Assembly: GCA_903813345.2 (NCBI GenBank)
Contig: CAIIXF020000002.1
Location: forward strand, 17,799,467 to 17,863,466
Length of the DNA: 64,000 nucleotides
Direction: 5' to 3'
From: Owenia fusiformis
Lineage: Eukaryota; Annelida; Polychaeta; Sabellida; Oweniidae
Position 1 is the stretch's first letter, and every line of letters starts with the position of its first letter. Under the pieces are notes generated by a model that was not told where the DNA came from, did not search any database, and saw only the letters and a list, made by a program, of their open reading frames with translations. Below are positions 47,413 to 58,792 of this stretch, in pieces. The position numbers were made by a program, and so were the translations under genes.

Positions 47413-47499
47413 GTGTGTACTCATTATTGAACAATTAGGGGCAATATTTTGTCATACTCCGCAGGATGTAAAAATTATTTTCCCAAACTACTTTTTAAG

Positions 47500-48200
47500 G
47501 TTACTCAATAAAAGGGGTTTTATATTTCTTTGGTTTTTGGTACAATTTCCATTCCTACCATTTTTATTAGCCATCTATTGGGTAAAATATGGGATCATTT
47601 CAAGTTCCCGCCATTTGTATTAGTCATTTTGCAAGGTAAATTTGGCACAATTCTATTCCCGCCATTTTTATTAGACATCTATTTGGTAAAATATGGGATT
47701 ATTTCAATTTTCCACCATTTTTATTAGTCCTTTTGCAAAGTAAAGGAGTGGTATCGATATGGAGAATTTTTTGAACACAAGTTTCTCTTAAACCAGTCAT
47801 GAAAAAAATCTAAAAATTTACCACATCGTCAATTTAATAGTCATCTTTTGAATGGTAACAATTCGGAAACACATTTTATTTCATTCTCAAGAATTGGTAG
47901 AAAGGAGCAAAAACAATTGCACTAAAAACAAAAAATGTTAACAAAAACAGTTATATAAAATATTTCTAAATAATTTTGCATTAAAATGTTGTCAATCAGA
48001 GTCAACATTACATAAAATACGGTGTTTTTTAACAGAATGTTTTCAATGATTGGTTTAAGAGAAAAACATTGTTGAATTCAGTTACCACTCCAGTCCTTTG
48101 GTAAAATGTTCCACCATTTTTATTTGCCATCTATTGGGAAAATTACTCCACCATTTTTGTTGGCCACCTATTGAGAAAACTTAATACTTTTAGAAAACTC
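47500..48200. repeat. CCGCCATTTTTATTAG tandem repeat split by a MITE
   Basis: Words CCATTTTTATTAG(C/A)CATCTATT and GGTAAAATATGGGAT recur about every 50 bp from 47,500 to 47,740 and resume at 48,100-48,180. Between them, 47,741-48,099 is an inverted-repeat element (GGAGTGGTATCG...GTTACCACTCC, with TTTCTCTTAAACCAGTCAT and its inverse further in). Confidence 0.7.
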
Positions 48201-48309
48201 TGATGTAACTGCTATAATTTCAAATCTAGTATTTTGGACATATTCATATTATACTGAAGTTTAAACACATTTCAAATCAACATGCATTAGTGTTTATAAA
48301 AATGAATCG

Positions 48310-49795
48310 TACTTCATTTTATGGTCACCCATTTAGGACAACATGTTTATATTCCACTTATGCTCATCCATTAAGGATGACGTTTACATATTTCATTAAG
48401 AGTGACATGTACATATTTCACTTTTGATCATCCATTAAGGACGTGTATATATTTCACTTATGTTCATCAATTAGGGAGGACATGTATATATTTTACTTAG
48501 TCCATTAAGGATGACAAATACTTAGTTCACGTATGCTCATCCATTAGGGATGACAAATACTTAGTCCATTTATGCTCATCCATAAAGGATGACAAATACT
48601 TAGTCCATTTATGCTCATCCATAAAGGGTGACAAATACTTAGTCCATTTATGGTCATCCATTAGGGATGATAAATACTTAGTCCATTTATGCACATCCAT
48701 AAAGGATGACAAATACTTAGTCCATATTTATGCTCATCCATAAAGGATGACAAATACTTAGTTCATTTATGCACATCAATTAGGGATGATAAATACTTAG
48801 ACCATTTATGCTCATCCATAAAGGGTGACAAATACTTAGTCCATTTATGCTCATCCATAAAGGATGACAAATACTTAGTCCATTTATGTTCATCCATAAA
48901 GGATGACAAATACTTAGTCCATATTTATGCTCATCCATAAAGGATGACAAATACTTAGTTCATTTATGCACATCAATTAGGGATGATAAATACTTAGACC
49001 ATTTATGCTCATCCATAAAGGGTGACAAATACTTAGTCCATTTATGCTCATCCATAAAGGATGACAAATACTTAGTCCATTTATGTTCATCCATAAAGGA
49101 TGACAAATACTTAGTCCATTAATGCTCATCCATAAAGATGACAAATACTTAGTCGATTAATGCTCATCCATAAAGGATGACAAATACTTAGTCCATTTAT
49201 GCTCATCCATAAAGGATGAAAAATACTTAGTCCATTTATGCTCATCCATAAAGGATGACAAATACTTAGTCCATTTATGTTCATCCATAAAGGATGACAA
49301 ATACTTAGTCCATTAATGTTCATCCATAAAGGATGACAAATACTTATTCCATTAATGCTCATCCATAAAGGATGACAAATACTTAGTCCATTTATGCACA
49401 TCCATAAAAGATGACAAATACTTGGTCCATTTATGCACATCCATAAAGGGTGACAAATACTTAGTCCATTCATGCTCATCCATAAAGGGTGACAAATACT
49501 TAGTCCATTTATGCTCATCCATGAAGGATGACAAATACTTAGTCCATTTATGTTCATCCATAAAGGATGACAAATACGTAGTCCATTAATGCTCATCCAT
49601 AAAGGATGACAAATACTTTGTTCATGTATGCTCATCCATAAAGGATGACAAATACTTTGTTCATGTATGCTCATCCATAAAGGATGACAAATACTTTGTC
49701 CATTTATGCACATCCATAAAGGATGACAAATGCTTAGTCCGTTTATGTTCATTCATAAAGGATGACAAATACTTAGTCGATTAATGCTCATCCAT
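48310..49795. repeat. 39-bp tandem array, about 33 units, with 197-bp higher-order unit
   Basis: The unit is TGCTCATCCATAAAGGATGA, then CAAATACTTAGTCCATTTA. Copies are diverged at the left (48,310-48,530) and regular to the right. A five-unit block starting TCCATATTTATG is duplicated at 48,721 and 48,918, a 197-bp step. 39 bp is 13 codons, so long frames on the - strand (for example 49126-49752) arise from the repeat and have no other sign of coding. Confidence 0.93.
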
Positions 49796-50919
49796 TTCGA
49801 ATGTTGACTAGACATAGTGCTGTACAATTAGTGTGTTTGTAGGAAATGTATTCATAATACTACTACTCTGAGTGAAAACTATTATTAGTGATGTAGTCTT
49901 ATATGACATGTTGAATGTCCGATGTTTTTGGATGGTATCTGCTCCAATGATTTTGCATTTAATCATGAAACGCTCATCGCCAGACACCCTAAAACGAACA
50001 TTATCCTCTTTGTGAAAAGAGGAAAAAATGTTTCACAATATGTTGTGCCTTACATCAAAGTAAAGATACATTTCTTGGACAACTTTTTATTCATCTTAAG
50101 ATTTGAGAAAAACAATTGATTCACGAAAATACAGTTGAATAACAAACTAGAAAACATATCTACATATAACACAATGACACGCAGTTTAAATAACAGTTAA
50201 CTGGTTTTTTGTTACATACCAATGTCAAAATAAGTAACATTTTCGAAGTGAAACTTACACGCTCCCTGTACTTTAATAGATAGATAATCGATTTACTGAA
50301 ATGTCTCTTGTATTGCTTTAGAGTTATGCTTCACTGCGCCCACTATTATCTATCTTTGCATTTATGTTTTTTGACAACAATATTCTACAAATTAACTGCT
50401 TGATGAATCTATTTTATGTCTGGTAGATCACAAGAAATAAATGTAAAATGTATTTAACGTTCAGAAATATGAAATTAAACCCACGTCCCTCATTTGCAAC
50501 TTAACTGTAGCCTGTTTCCCTTTTAAACGTGGTCACGTGGTAGGGTAGTGCAGGCCTGTCAACTGTCCTGCAATTTGCGTATTTGTCACGCATTTGCTGA
50601 AGAATTTGAAGTCACACCAGTTATTTTTGCGTGACAGAAAATGTCACGCAAATACGCATTTTACCTGGTAAGTGTCAAGCAAAAATATTTCTGTAGAAAA
50701 ATTTCTAAAAAAGTTCGTCTACACAGCAAAAATACGATCGCCGAAAAAAAACGTACGCATTTCGTTCGGACTTTTCACGCGAATTACGTATATGTCACGC
50801 ATTCCGGTCGAAATCTTTCGTGCCTAAACCCCCCCTCCCCCCCTTCCAAGCAATCGGTTGAACCTATAAGAAGTCATTATCTCATTGCTGACTTTTTCCT
50901 ATTTTGTATGTACTTCCAG
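49796..50919. other. intergenic sequence with a CACGC repeat copy
   Basis: 50,551-50,820 is a CACGC family copy (AGGCCTGTCAACTGTCCTGC, GTCACGCATTTGCTG, GAAAATGTCACGCAAATACG). The remainder shows no gene; a 65-codon frame at 49922 has no recognisable features. Confidence 0.5.
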
Positions 50920-51112
50920 GTGCCCTCCTCTTACCCTGGCCATGAAAAATTCTGTGTTGTCCGAGAAGTGTCAGAGAGAAACCACAGTCTACACCATCCG
51001 TCTACAGCGTTTGTACCCACATATCATACTGTTATAACTACCATTGGTGATGTCTTTATACGCCTAAAGTAGCATTGTCCAAGACAGGAGAGGTCTCTCG
51101 GATCATAGTCAA
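50920..51112 (+). ncRNA. candidate internal exon of a spliced transcript, probably non-coding
   Basis: Bounded by a pyrimidine tract with TACTTCCAG before 50920 and AA|GTAAGT after 51112. An open frame ends at 51072, before the donor, so if translated this would be a final coding exon. The preceding text GCTGACTTTTTCCT and the exon start resemble 54,480-54,560, suggesting duplication of an intron end plus exon. Confidence 0.35.
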
Positions 51113-51156
51113 GTAAGTACAATATTTCATTTCCTAATATACAGTATTGCTTTCAG

Positions 51157-52190
51157 ATTTACCTTTAGCCTGGAGATTAGAAGCCCACTAGAATCTGAAC
51201 CACAAACAGGAATCCAAACTGGCCTCTGGAAGACGGAGGCACCTGCTGGAAGATAGGCAACAAATGGAAGCCAGGCCATTAATTGGAAGTCAAGCCAAGA
51301 TGGTCATCCTACAGGAAGTCAAGCTGCCCTCTGGAAGATGAGTCACCTGCTGGAAGATGAGTCACCTGCTGGAAGATGAGTCACCTGTTGGAAGATAGCC
51401 GCCTGCTGGAAGATGAGCCACAAATAAGCATCAAGCCACAAATGGAAACATAGCCATCAATTGGAAACCTAGCCATCAATTTGAAGTCAAGCCAAGATGG
51501 TCATCCTACAGGAAGTCAGGCTGCCCTCTGGAAGATGAGTCAACTGCTGGATGATAAGCATCTAGCCACAAATGGAAACCTAGCCACCCATAGGAATCCA
51601 AGTGAAGATGACCCACAAATGGAAACCTAGCCATCAATTGGAAATCAAGCCAAGATGGTCATCCTACAGGAAGTCAGGCTGCCCTCTGGAAGATGAGTCA
51701 ACTGCTGGATGATAAGCATCTAGCCACAAATGGAAACCTAGCCACCCATAGGAATCCAAGTGAAGATGACCCACGAATGGAAACCTAGCCATCAATTGGA
51801 AGTCAAGCCAAGATGGTCATCCTACAGGAAGTCAGGCTGCCCTCTGGAAGATGAGTCAACTGCTGGATGATAAGTATCTAGCCACAAATGGAAACCTAGC
51901 CACCCATAGGAATCCAAGTGAAGATGAGCCACAAATGAAACCTAGCCATCAATTGGAAGTCAAGCCAAGATGGTCATCCTTCAGGAAGTCAGGCTGCCCT
52001 CTGGAAGATGAGTCAACTGCTGGAAGATAAGCATCGAGCCACAAATGGAAACCTAGCCACCCATAGGAATCCAAGTGAAGATGACCCACACATGGGAAGG
52101 AAGCCAAGCCAAGATCACTGGATACACTGGAAGCTACTTCAACACGACCCTTGATGTAATAGAGTTGCAATGTTCCTGTCACCTAAGTTA
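51157..52190 (+). repeat. 158-bp tandem repeat with GGAAGATGAGTCA words
   Basis: CAAGCCAAGATGGTCATCCT recurs at 51,291, 51,488, 51,646, 51,804 and 51,961; the last four give steps of 158, 158 and 157 bp. Each unit includes CTGCCCTCTGGAAGATGAGT, GCCACAAATGGAAACCTAGC and CCCATAGGAATCCAAGTGAA. Stops occur in all forward frames. An acceptor-like CTTTCAG lies at about 51,150-51,156, so the array could form a non-coding exon. Confidence 0.85.
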
Positions 52191-53685
52191 AGTATTCTTG
52201 ATTTTCTATGTTAGTCATTTTTATGTTATGATAGTCATTTAAAGGGTCATCTCCAGCTAGACAATAATTTCCATCTATGGGTTGGGAGGCAGGTTCTTCT
52301 CGTTTAGTGGGGCACCTTCCATTTTGAATGAACCGGTGGATTTTGTTGGCCAGCCCATTATTCTGGAGTGGAGGAATGTGGAGTCTGCTATGAAGCTGGA
52401 TGGCTGAACATGTCTTAACACGAGATCAATAGTTGGGAGGCCTTCCTTTGTTCATGTTTTATGTTGTCCCGATTGATTTCGAGGAATATCTAAGGATGGC
52501 ATCGTTGAGCATGGGTCATTCTGATCCATTGCATTGAGAGCTCTGGCTTACTTGATCATACCATTTGATGTTCCTTGTGGTATCTCCACTGTGATTCTGA
52601 TGATCAGTGTCTATCAATCTCTAGATGCATGGGTTTCAGGTATCAATTCCTTGTAAGTCCCAACCCAACAGTTTCCTTGTTGGATTCTTATTGTTGAACT
52701 TGGTTCTTGTTTCGCCTATATTCTGATGGCTGATGAAAGCCACAGTTACTCGTCAGTAAACGTGGTCGACCTGCACCCACCAGGATGTAGGTCAATGTAT
52801 TGCTGTGGTGCCGGTGTGCATTTGATAGTTCCCGAGGGGTCTCGGTGAATTCTGGTGATGGTCCACTCATTTTTGCTTTCAAGCATCAGTGACGATTAGT
52901 TGGCTATGACGGATATAGTGTGATTCTTAAGATCTTGTGAGGACGCAGCAAGGATTCACATGGTTACTGTACAGGAACGGCATTGGAGTTGATACATGTT
53001 ACCTTGTACTCTTTAGGTAGGTAGACATTGCTCATCAGTGTTACAGTAATGATACTATCGGGAATTGATAGTGGTCTGGTCTTGTATTTCATCTTTTTAA
53101 TGTGATGTATCCTAATAATGCATGGCCAAGGATGGCATTCTTGTTATTCTTCTTAATCTCTCTGGACAGCATACAGCATGAGCGAGGGGACGGTCACCCA
53201 ATGTTTGATCTTTTGTTAAGGTGTGGTTGGCTTGAAAGCTTCGTAACAGGTTCAATGTTCTGAAATGAAAGAATAGTGGAATCCACCAATGGTTCATTTC
53301 AAAATGGAAGAGATGTGCGCCATATTTGGAAATGTTGTCTTCATATTGTTGTTTTTACACTCACTTTCACCTGAGAGTTAACATACTAAGTATGTTAGTC
53401 TCAGTTTTTAGGTTTCAATTTTCAATTATTTTTTTTTGGTGCGAGCTGGGAGATGATTCTCTGTGTTGTAGCCTATTTGTAGCCAATTTTTAGTTTTCAA
53501 CTATTTTTTTCTTGTGTTGAGGTCAGTTCAAATGCGACCATTATTTGGTCCAAAGAGCAATCAACTGTCTAGGTATCTATGACCTAGACACTGATTGTTC
53601 AGGTTTAAATGTTATTTTGTCAAATGGTAATCCCTTGCATGCTTCGGAGTTAGGGTAGTCATTAAAACCATTTTTCTCAATGTAG
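52191..53685. other. less AT-rich sequence, no coding gene recognised
   Basis: Base composition is more even than in the neighbours and there is no clear repeat, but frames are short in both directions. It may be intron or exon of the candidate transcript around it. Confidence 0.4.
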
Positions 53686-53785
53686 GTGTTTTGAAGAAGG
53701 TGAAGAAGGACAAGGACCACTACTGCTCTGGACTACAACTACTACTGTTGCAAAGAAGATACTAATAAATCAATTTTCTCCTTGC
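53686..53785 (+). ncRNA. candidate terminal exon with poly(A) signal
   Basis: TTTTTCTCAATGTAG precedes 53686 and AATAAA lies at 53764-53769. The exon GTGTTTTGAAGAAGGTGAAG is purine-rich. It could end the transcript suggested by 50920 and 51157. Splice-consensus evidence only. Confidence 0.3.
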
Positions 53786-54230
53786 ACAAAATCACAATTT
53801 AGCCAGAAGAATGAACTTGGTAGCAGCCACACAATGGTTACAGTGCTGCAAGCAGTATTGTATTGACTAGTTAAAATCTATTACTACCTTACTCCATCCC
53901 TCCAAATTCTTTTTTTGGCAATTCATTTGAATTGGAATAATAAGATTAACATGCATTACATATATTTTTTCTTTTTTTCAGCAAATCGGGCCTTGGTTGC
54001 TACACAGGGAACACTGTTTGCATGTGTTTGGTAATTTTTCATTCTGAGACTTTGGGAACTAAACAGGGAAAATAGTTTTAATTCAATCAATTTGGTCTTG
54101 ATCATTTGTTTGTTTGATTACTATAATGCTAGCTATAGAAGAACTAATTTGCCAATTAATTCAGCAATCATACGATTTTTATTCATAGTTTTCATTAAAC
54201 TGTACTTACTCAGCAATGATTTGATTTTTT

Positions 54231-54385
54231 ATGTCACCACCAGGAGTTGTGAAATAGTGTGATATTCTCTATTTAATGGACAAAACTACTTCATGGATGG
54301 CAGTCAGCAATTAATGTTAAGCTGCTGTTACAATTTGCTGCTTAAACAAATGGCCGGTGGTGACATTTGCATGTTAATGCATAGT
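54231..54385. repeat. TGTCACCACC family, most complete copy
   Basis: Begins ATGTCACCACCAGGAGTTGT and ends GGCCGGTGGTGACATTTGCA, giving 10-bp inverted ends. It shares interior words with 5062, 5632 and 24690. Confidence 0.65.
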
Positions 54386-54521
54386 CTTAAAAGCAATATA
54401 TAAATATACTCATATCTAAAAATGGTCATTCCAGAGATATGGATATATTCACCTATTCCTTTTAAGGAAAAAGTCAAATCCTCCTTGCTGACTTTTTCCT
54501 CTTTTTTTCAAGTACTTTCAG

Positions 54522-54667
54522 GTCGTAACAATGTCTATCCTGTAAATGAAGTGACAGAGAAGATCGACAGAGAACCACAGAGATCCAGTCTGCGGCGGCC
54601 GTTTGCAGTGTCTGTATCTACAAAGCATGTTGTTACTGGTTCAAGTGATAGGCGTTTGCAACAATAA
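54522..54667 (+). other. possible duplicated exon related to 50920-51112
   Basis: The intron end GCTGACTTTTTCCTCTTTTT with TACTTTCAG precedes 54522. The open frame runs to a stop at 54667 and includes GRNNVYPVNEVTEKIDREPQ. Similarity to the 50920 exon is weak at protein level (EV(S/T)E, HSLH/RSSL, PFAVSVS/AFVPTYH) and clearer in the flanking intron. Function unknown. Confidence 0.3.
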
Positions 54668-56904
54668 TGTGTAACAAAGTTATGGACTTCAATAACGTAT
54701 TGTGTGAAATCCTCAACTTGGAGAGAAGAACATTATTATCGTAGTCTTCTGTATTTGGCACTATTAATAACTCTGTTACATATACAACAATGATGATGTA
54801 ACTCTCTTGTGACACCACTCATGACTGTTACCTAGACTGACAATGGTGAAGAAACTCTTGAAAGAACTGTGATTACAAATTATGTACAATTCTTACATTG
54901 GAGGGATCATTATCATATCCTCTGTGGCACCACTTGCCTCCCAATGTCTTAATGTTAATTCAAACAATGAACACATGCCTGTATGTTCTATAATAACCTA
55001 TGAACTGTATGACAAAAGCTATATGCATATTCCTTAATGTAAAACTGGTCATTATTCTTTAATGTAAGTTCATTCAAATTCATGAAATAATCAAATGACT
55101 TACCAAAGCCACTTTCCAAAAGCATTCATGTCTCAAAAGATGGCATAAAATATGGGTTTCTTGTAAACTTCTCAGTTCTCTGAGAAAATATTGCAGAAAT
55201 TGAACCCAATTTCAAACAGAAGTAACATTTATGTTAGTGATTTGATGAAGTGTGAGTTTTTAATCTATTAAATACTGTTTAAGTAATACTTTCAATAGAG
55301 GATAAATCAATAGTTGGTGGTCAGGTCAGATTACTTTTTAGAATATTTATAATTTGGACACCTGACAAAAGTCCTATTATTTCTTGATTCAGCAGAAATT
55401 CCCAATTTGATTTTTGTGAACTCTAATAGAATGTAACAAGAAGGGCTTGTGATTTCACATTAAAATTGTGATGTTTTAAAGAATAAATTAAGTTTTGGTG
55501 TATATTGTGGTTTACCGCGATCTACATGTTTCCACCCGATCCATAGTTTTCAGCTTCCAATGACCACTTAATATTTTTGAGATCCAAATGTGTCCGTTGC
55601 AAATTACAATTGAATATGCCTGATATCCAATTGTCCTCTTCAAATTAGCACTAACTATGCCCAAGGTGCATAGTTGTCCTCTTCCAATTACCACTGAATA
55701 TGCCTCGGATCCATAGTTCCAATGATCCCTGTTCCTGTCTATGAGATCAGTTATCAACTTTCAAGCTTATTGAATATGTCTGCGAGAATCCTGATTAGTA
55801 CATTTCTCCAGGAGATCTATATTCAGCTTCCAACAAGGGAGCCTTTGGAGAAATGAGTAGTTCCCATAATTCTGTCATATTCCTTCGTATTTATGGAAAT
55901 AATTTTTTTAATTTATGATTCGCAATGCATGATGATGTCCAATCAAAGTGCAAATTATGATCACGTGAACAATCGTGACCACGATCTCTCCTAGAGCCAT
56001 GCATGCGCAAAGTAAAATTTGAAATCAAAGAAATGACGTTTATTTCGGTTTAACATCAGTTAAAGAGAATTTTAAGTTAATCGATTCAAACTTGCAGATA
56101 ATATTCACAAAACAGCGAACATTCCGAGAGAAATTTCAATGAAAAAAGCGGTTTACAAAATTGGTAATCTAACGTGCCAATACAAATCCCCCCCCCCCTT
56201 GCCGGGGCCATATAGATGAATGAATATGAATAAATAGATGTCGAATAGATGTACAATACGTACATTGACAGGGTCATACAATAGTATGCCATTCGAGTTT
56301 CACTGAGACAGATTCGACCATCGCGTTTTGATAAATCATGAAATCAAGTGACTTTGCAAGTTTCTAGCATTAAAGTCAATAGAAGTTTAGTCCAAGCAAA
56401 TTAAATACAGACAAGGGTGACATCTATTATTTAAGCTTTATTCAGTTATATAGATACTATACTATTACCACCGTTTTGTGCCATCTCTATGCCAATTACA
56501 TTTCAATATGTGGTCCATTGTCTTCGGTCGGCGTAAAATCGTATCCTCAAGGCCAAAAACCGGGAAGGAATATATTACCTGAACTTTATGCTAGATGCTA
56601 GACACATAAAAATCATCAGGTCTATATGACACCCGGGATATGACAATTATATGTATGGGTTCTCTGACGCTCATATTGAGACCATGTTCAAATTAGAGTT
56701 CTAATTGTGTCTAAATGCAATGTAAATGTCAAATAAGTCCCCTCTACAGCCAAAACCGAGATATATAGTACCAAGTATGATATACACGTATCGTTGGGAA
56801 GATTGTTCAAAGTTACGTTGATTGGCATGCCAGTCACAAATTGTTCTATTTAATATATCAAATAAAAGTTTGATAATATTGGGAAATCTCCATCCCTTAA
56901 AACT
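54668..56904. other. intergenic sequence with a loose tandem repeat
   Basis: 55,520-55,740 repeats GATCCATAGTTGTCCTCTTC and CACTGAATATGCCT about every 43-50 bp with much divergence. A run of C lies at 56,189-56,198. No gene recognised. Confidence 0.5.
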
Positions 56905-57160
56905 CAAAATGTTAGCAATATGGTATTTTCAGACGATTTAGTTATATTTGATACTACCAAGAAGTATGCAACTAAAACTAAACACTCTTGAGTCTTTATG
57001 TAATTTCTGGAAACTTGAAATTGACATTAACAAAACAAAAATCATGAAATTCTGGAAATGTGGCAACGTTTGTCCAGAACGATCCCAAAATGAATGGTTA
57101 GAATAAACAAAATGTTCAAAAGTATACATATTTACACAGTGATTGGGGATCGAGGAAATA
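56905..57160 (+). pseudogene. LINE reverse transcriptase fragment, part 1
   Basis: FSDDLVIFDTTKK followed (after a frame change) by LCNFWKLEIDINKTKIMKFW parallels FADDLVII...EEWHLNINTDKTKIMV of the LINE at 380. Several stops and shifts. The fragment is interrupted at about 57,165 by the composite element and seems to resume at 57,870. Confidence 0.7.
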
Positions 57161-57169
57161 AAGCCATTA

Positions 57170-57853
57170 GTACAATAACGTCATTTCTAAGGGCAATATA
57201 GTGAAATATTGGACCGAGGGCCGAATGCCCAAGGTCTAATATTTCACTATATTGCTCGCAGAAATGACGTTATTAGTATTATAACCACCGTTAACGACCA
57301 GGACTGAAACAGCAAGAAAATCTTACGCATTGAACGATATCTTATTTCCCGGGGAAATTGCCGGTCCATATGGACCACCACTATGACGTCACACATTTCT
57401 CAGGTCGATATACAGAGGGGGAGAAACACCAGGGTTCAAAGATGACATACGCTTATAATGTAAATCTGTATTGAGATGACATCGTCGCTGATTGGTCAAA
57501 AGTCGACAAACAAATGCCGTCATCAATGGCGGTTTCAAAATTTTCGAAATACGCTTCGAATAATATTAGGTTCATTTCTGGCGTGTTAACCAATATCATA
57601 GCTTCTCATTTCACATCAAGATAAAGAAAGGTGTACGGAATATGCCTATATCAATTAAAACATCCCATCGAAGTGTAGTATTTGATAACTAGCCGATGAA
57701 AATTCGAACGAACGAAGGTGGTAAGCAAGAGAGGTAATTATGTCTGTCATCTTTAAACTCTGGGGCTTTCCCTCCTCTTGGTCGATATAGTAAAATGAAT
57801 GCCTTCTAAACTAGCACTAAAACCCCTAGAACTGGCCCGACAAGGTGGTAATA
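57170..57853. mobile_element. composite AACGTCATTTC/TATTACCACC element, copy 2, inserted in a LINE
   Basis: The first half has arms TACAATAACGTCATTTCTAA and CAGAAATGACGTTATTAGTA. The second half starts TATAACCACCGTTAACG and ends CAAGGTGGTAATATTAC. A hAT-type MITE (57413-57780) is inserted in the second half. Confidence 0.7.
57413..57780. mobile_element. hAT-type MITE, copy 2, with 8-bp target duplication
   Basis: The left end CAGAGGGGGAGAAACACCAG and right end CTTTCCCTCCTCTTG are imperfect inverses. TCGATATA is duplicated at 57405-57412 and 57782-57789, and the empty form (CAGGTCGATATA without insert) is seen in copy 1 near 23,464. CAGRG ends with 8-bp duplications are typical of hAT elements (family knowledge). 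Confidence 0.85.
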
Positions 57854-57869
57854 TTACATGTTTACAGCG

Positions 57870-57960
57870 GCACACAGATATGGAATCGTCCTGAAATTAA
57901 AATTACATTGTATGATCAACTTATGAATCCATCGCTTTATACGGTTCGGAAATGTGGTGT
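57870..57960 (+). pseudogene. LINE reverse transcriptase fragment, part 2
   Basis: The frame reads KITLYDQLMNPSLY, parallel to LKLFDQLIKPICLYGSDIWG in the LINE at 380, then shifts frame before the Trp. Position and order fit continuation of the fragment at 56905 on the other side of the nested elements. Confidence 0.65.
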
Positions 57961-58486
57961 AATGATGTATATCGGTTGTCCCAAAAACGAAACACTTTTT
58001 AGCATTAACCAAACTCATTGAAAAGGACAGGTGGCGGCAAGCCCCTCTTTTAGCCCCCCCCCTTCCCCCTACAGACTGACAGAAGAAGTATATATTACAT
58101 GAAATTGAAGAGGAAGTATGATTATTACTTAAAATGTTATTTCTGAGAATTTTGACCTTGACATTAGGTTGGTTTAAAGGTCAACTTTGAGAGATGCTAT
58201 TTTTGTCAAAATTTTGCCATTTTCTAATGGAAATAAAAATATTTATAATAAATTCACACGGGCAATTACACGAAAATCTTGAGAATAAATCCCCATATGG
58301 GCATTTTTAGGGGGACTAAATTTTCCTGTTTCAAAAATGAATGCTCTTGCTGCCTTTTGAGACAGTATCCAACAGTATCTTAAGCATGTTTTAAGAGTTG
58401 GGATGTGATTATTATTTTAAATGCACATGGGCAATTAGGATAACATGTCTGCAATTAAATGCACACAAGGGCACTTCCATGAGAAT

Positions 58487-58792
58487 GGTACAATAACGTC
58501 ATTTCAAAGGGCAATATAGTGAAATATTGCACCAAGGGCCGCAGAAATGACGTTATTACTATTATTACCACCGTTAATGCCCAGGGCTGAAATAGCAAAT
58601 TTGAAATAGAAAATCTTACGCACTGAACGATATCACTTTTCCCGGGAAACATAGCCGGGCGGATAATGTCATTATTGCCCGACTAAAGTCATTAACGCCC
58701 GACACAATATTGCTCACGTCAATATAGCAATTTAAATGCCTTCTCAACTAGTACTAAAACCCCTAGAACATGCCCTGCAAGGTGGTTATTTC
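58487..58792. mobile_element. composite AACGTCATTTC/TATTACCACC element, copy 3 (short)
   Basis: Starts TACAATAACGTCATTTCAAA, the inverse arm AGAAATGACGTTATTA follows after only about 40 bp, then TATTACCACCGTTAATGCCC to CCTGCAAGGTGGTTAT. It has no nested insert. Confidence 0.7.

Noticed and set aside
49126-49752. 208-codon open frame on the - strand
   Set aside because: It lies wholly in the 39-bp minisatellite. The unit is a multiple of three, so one frame stays open by chance; other frames are also periodic and there are no splice or promoter signs.
48310-49795. Possible CRISPR array
   Set aside because: Repeats are head-to-tail without unique spacers of constant size, in a clearly eukaryotic context. 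The same holds for the 36-bp and 106-bp arrays.
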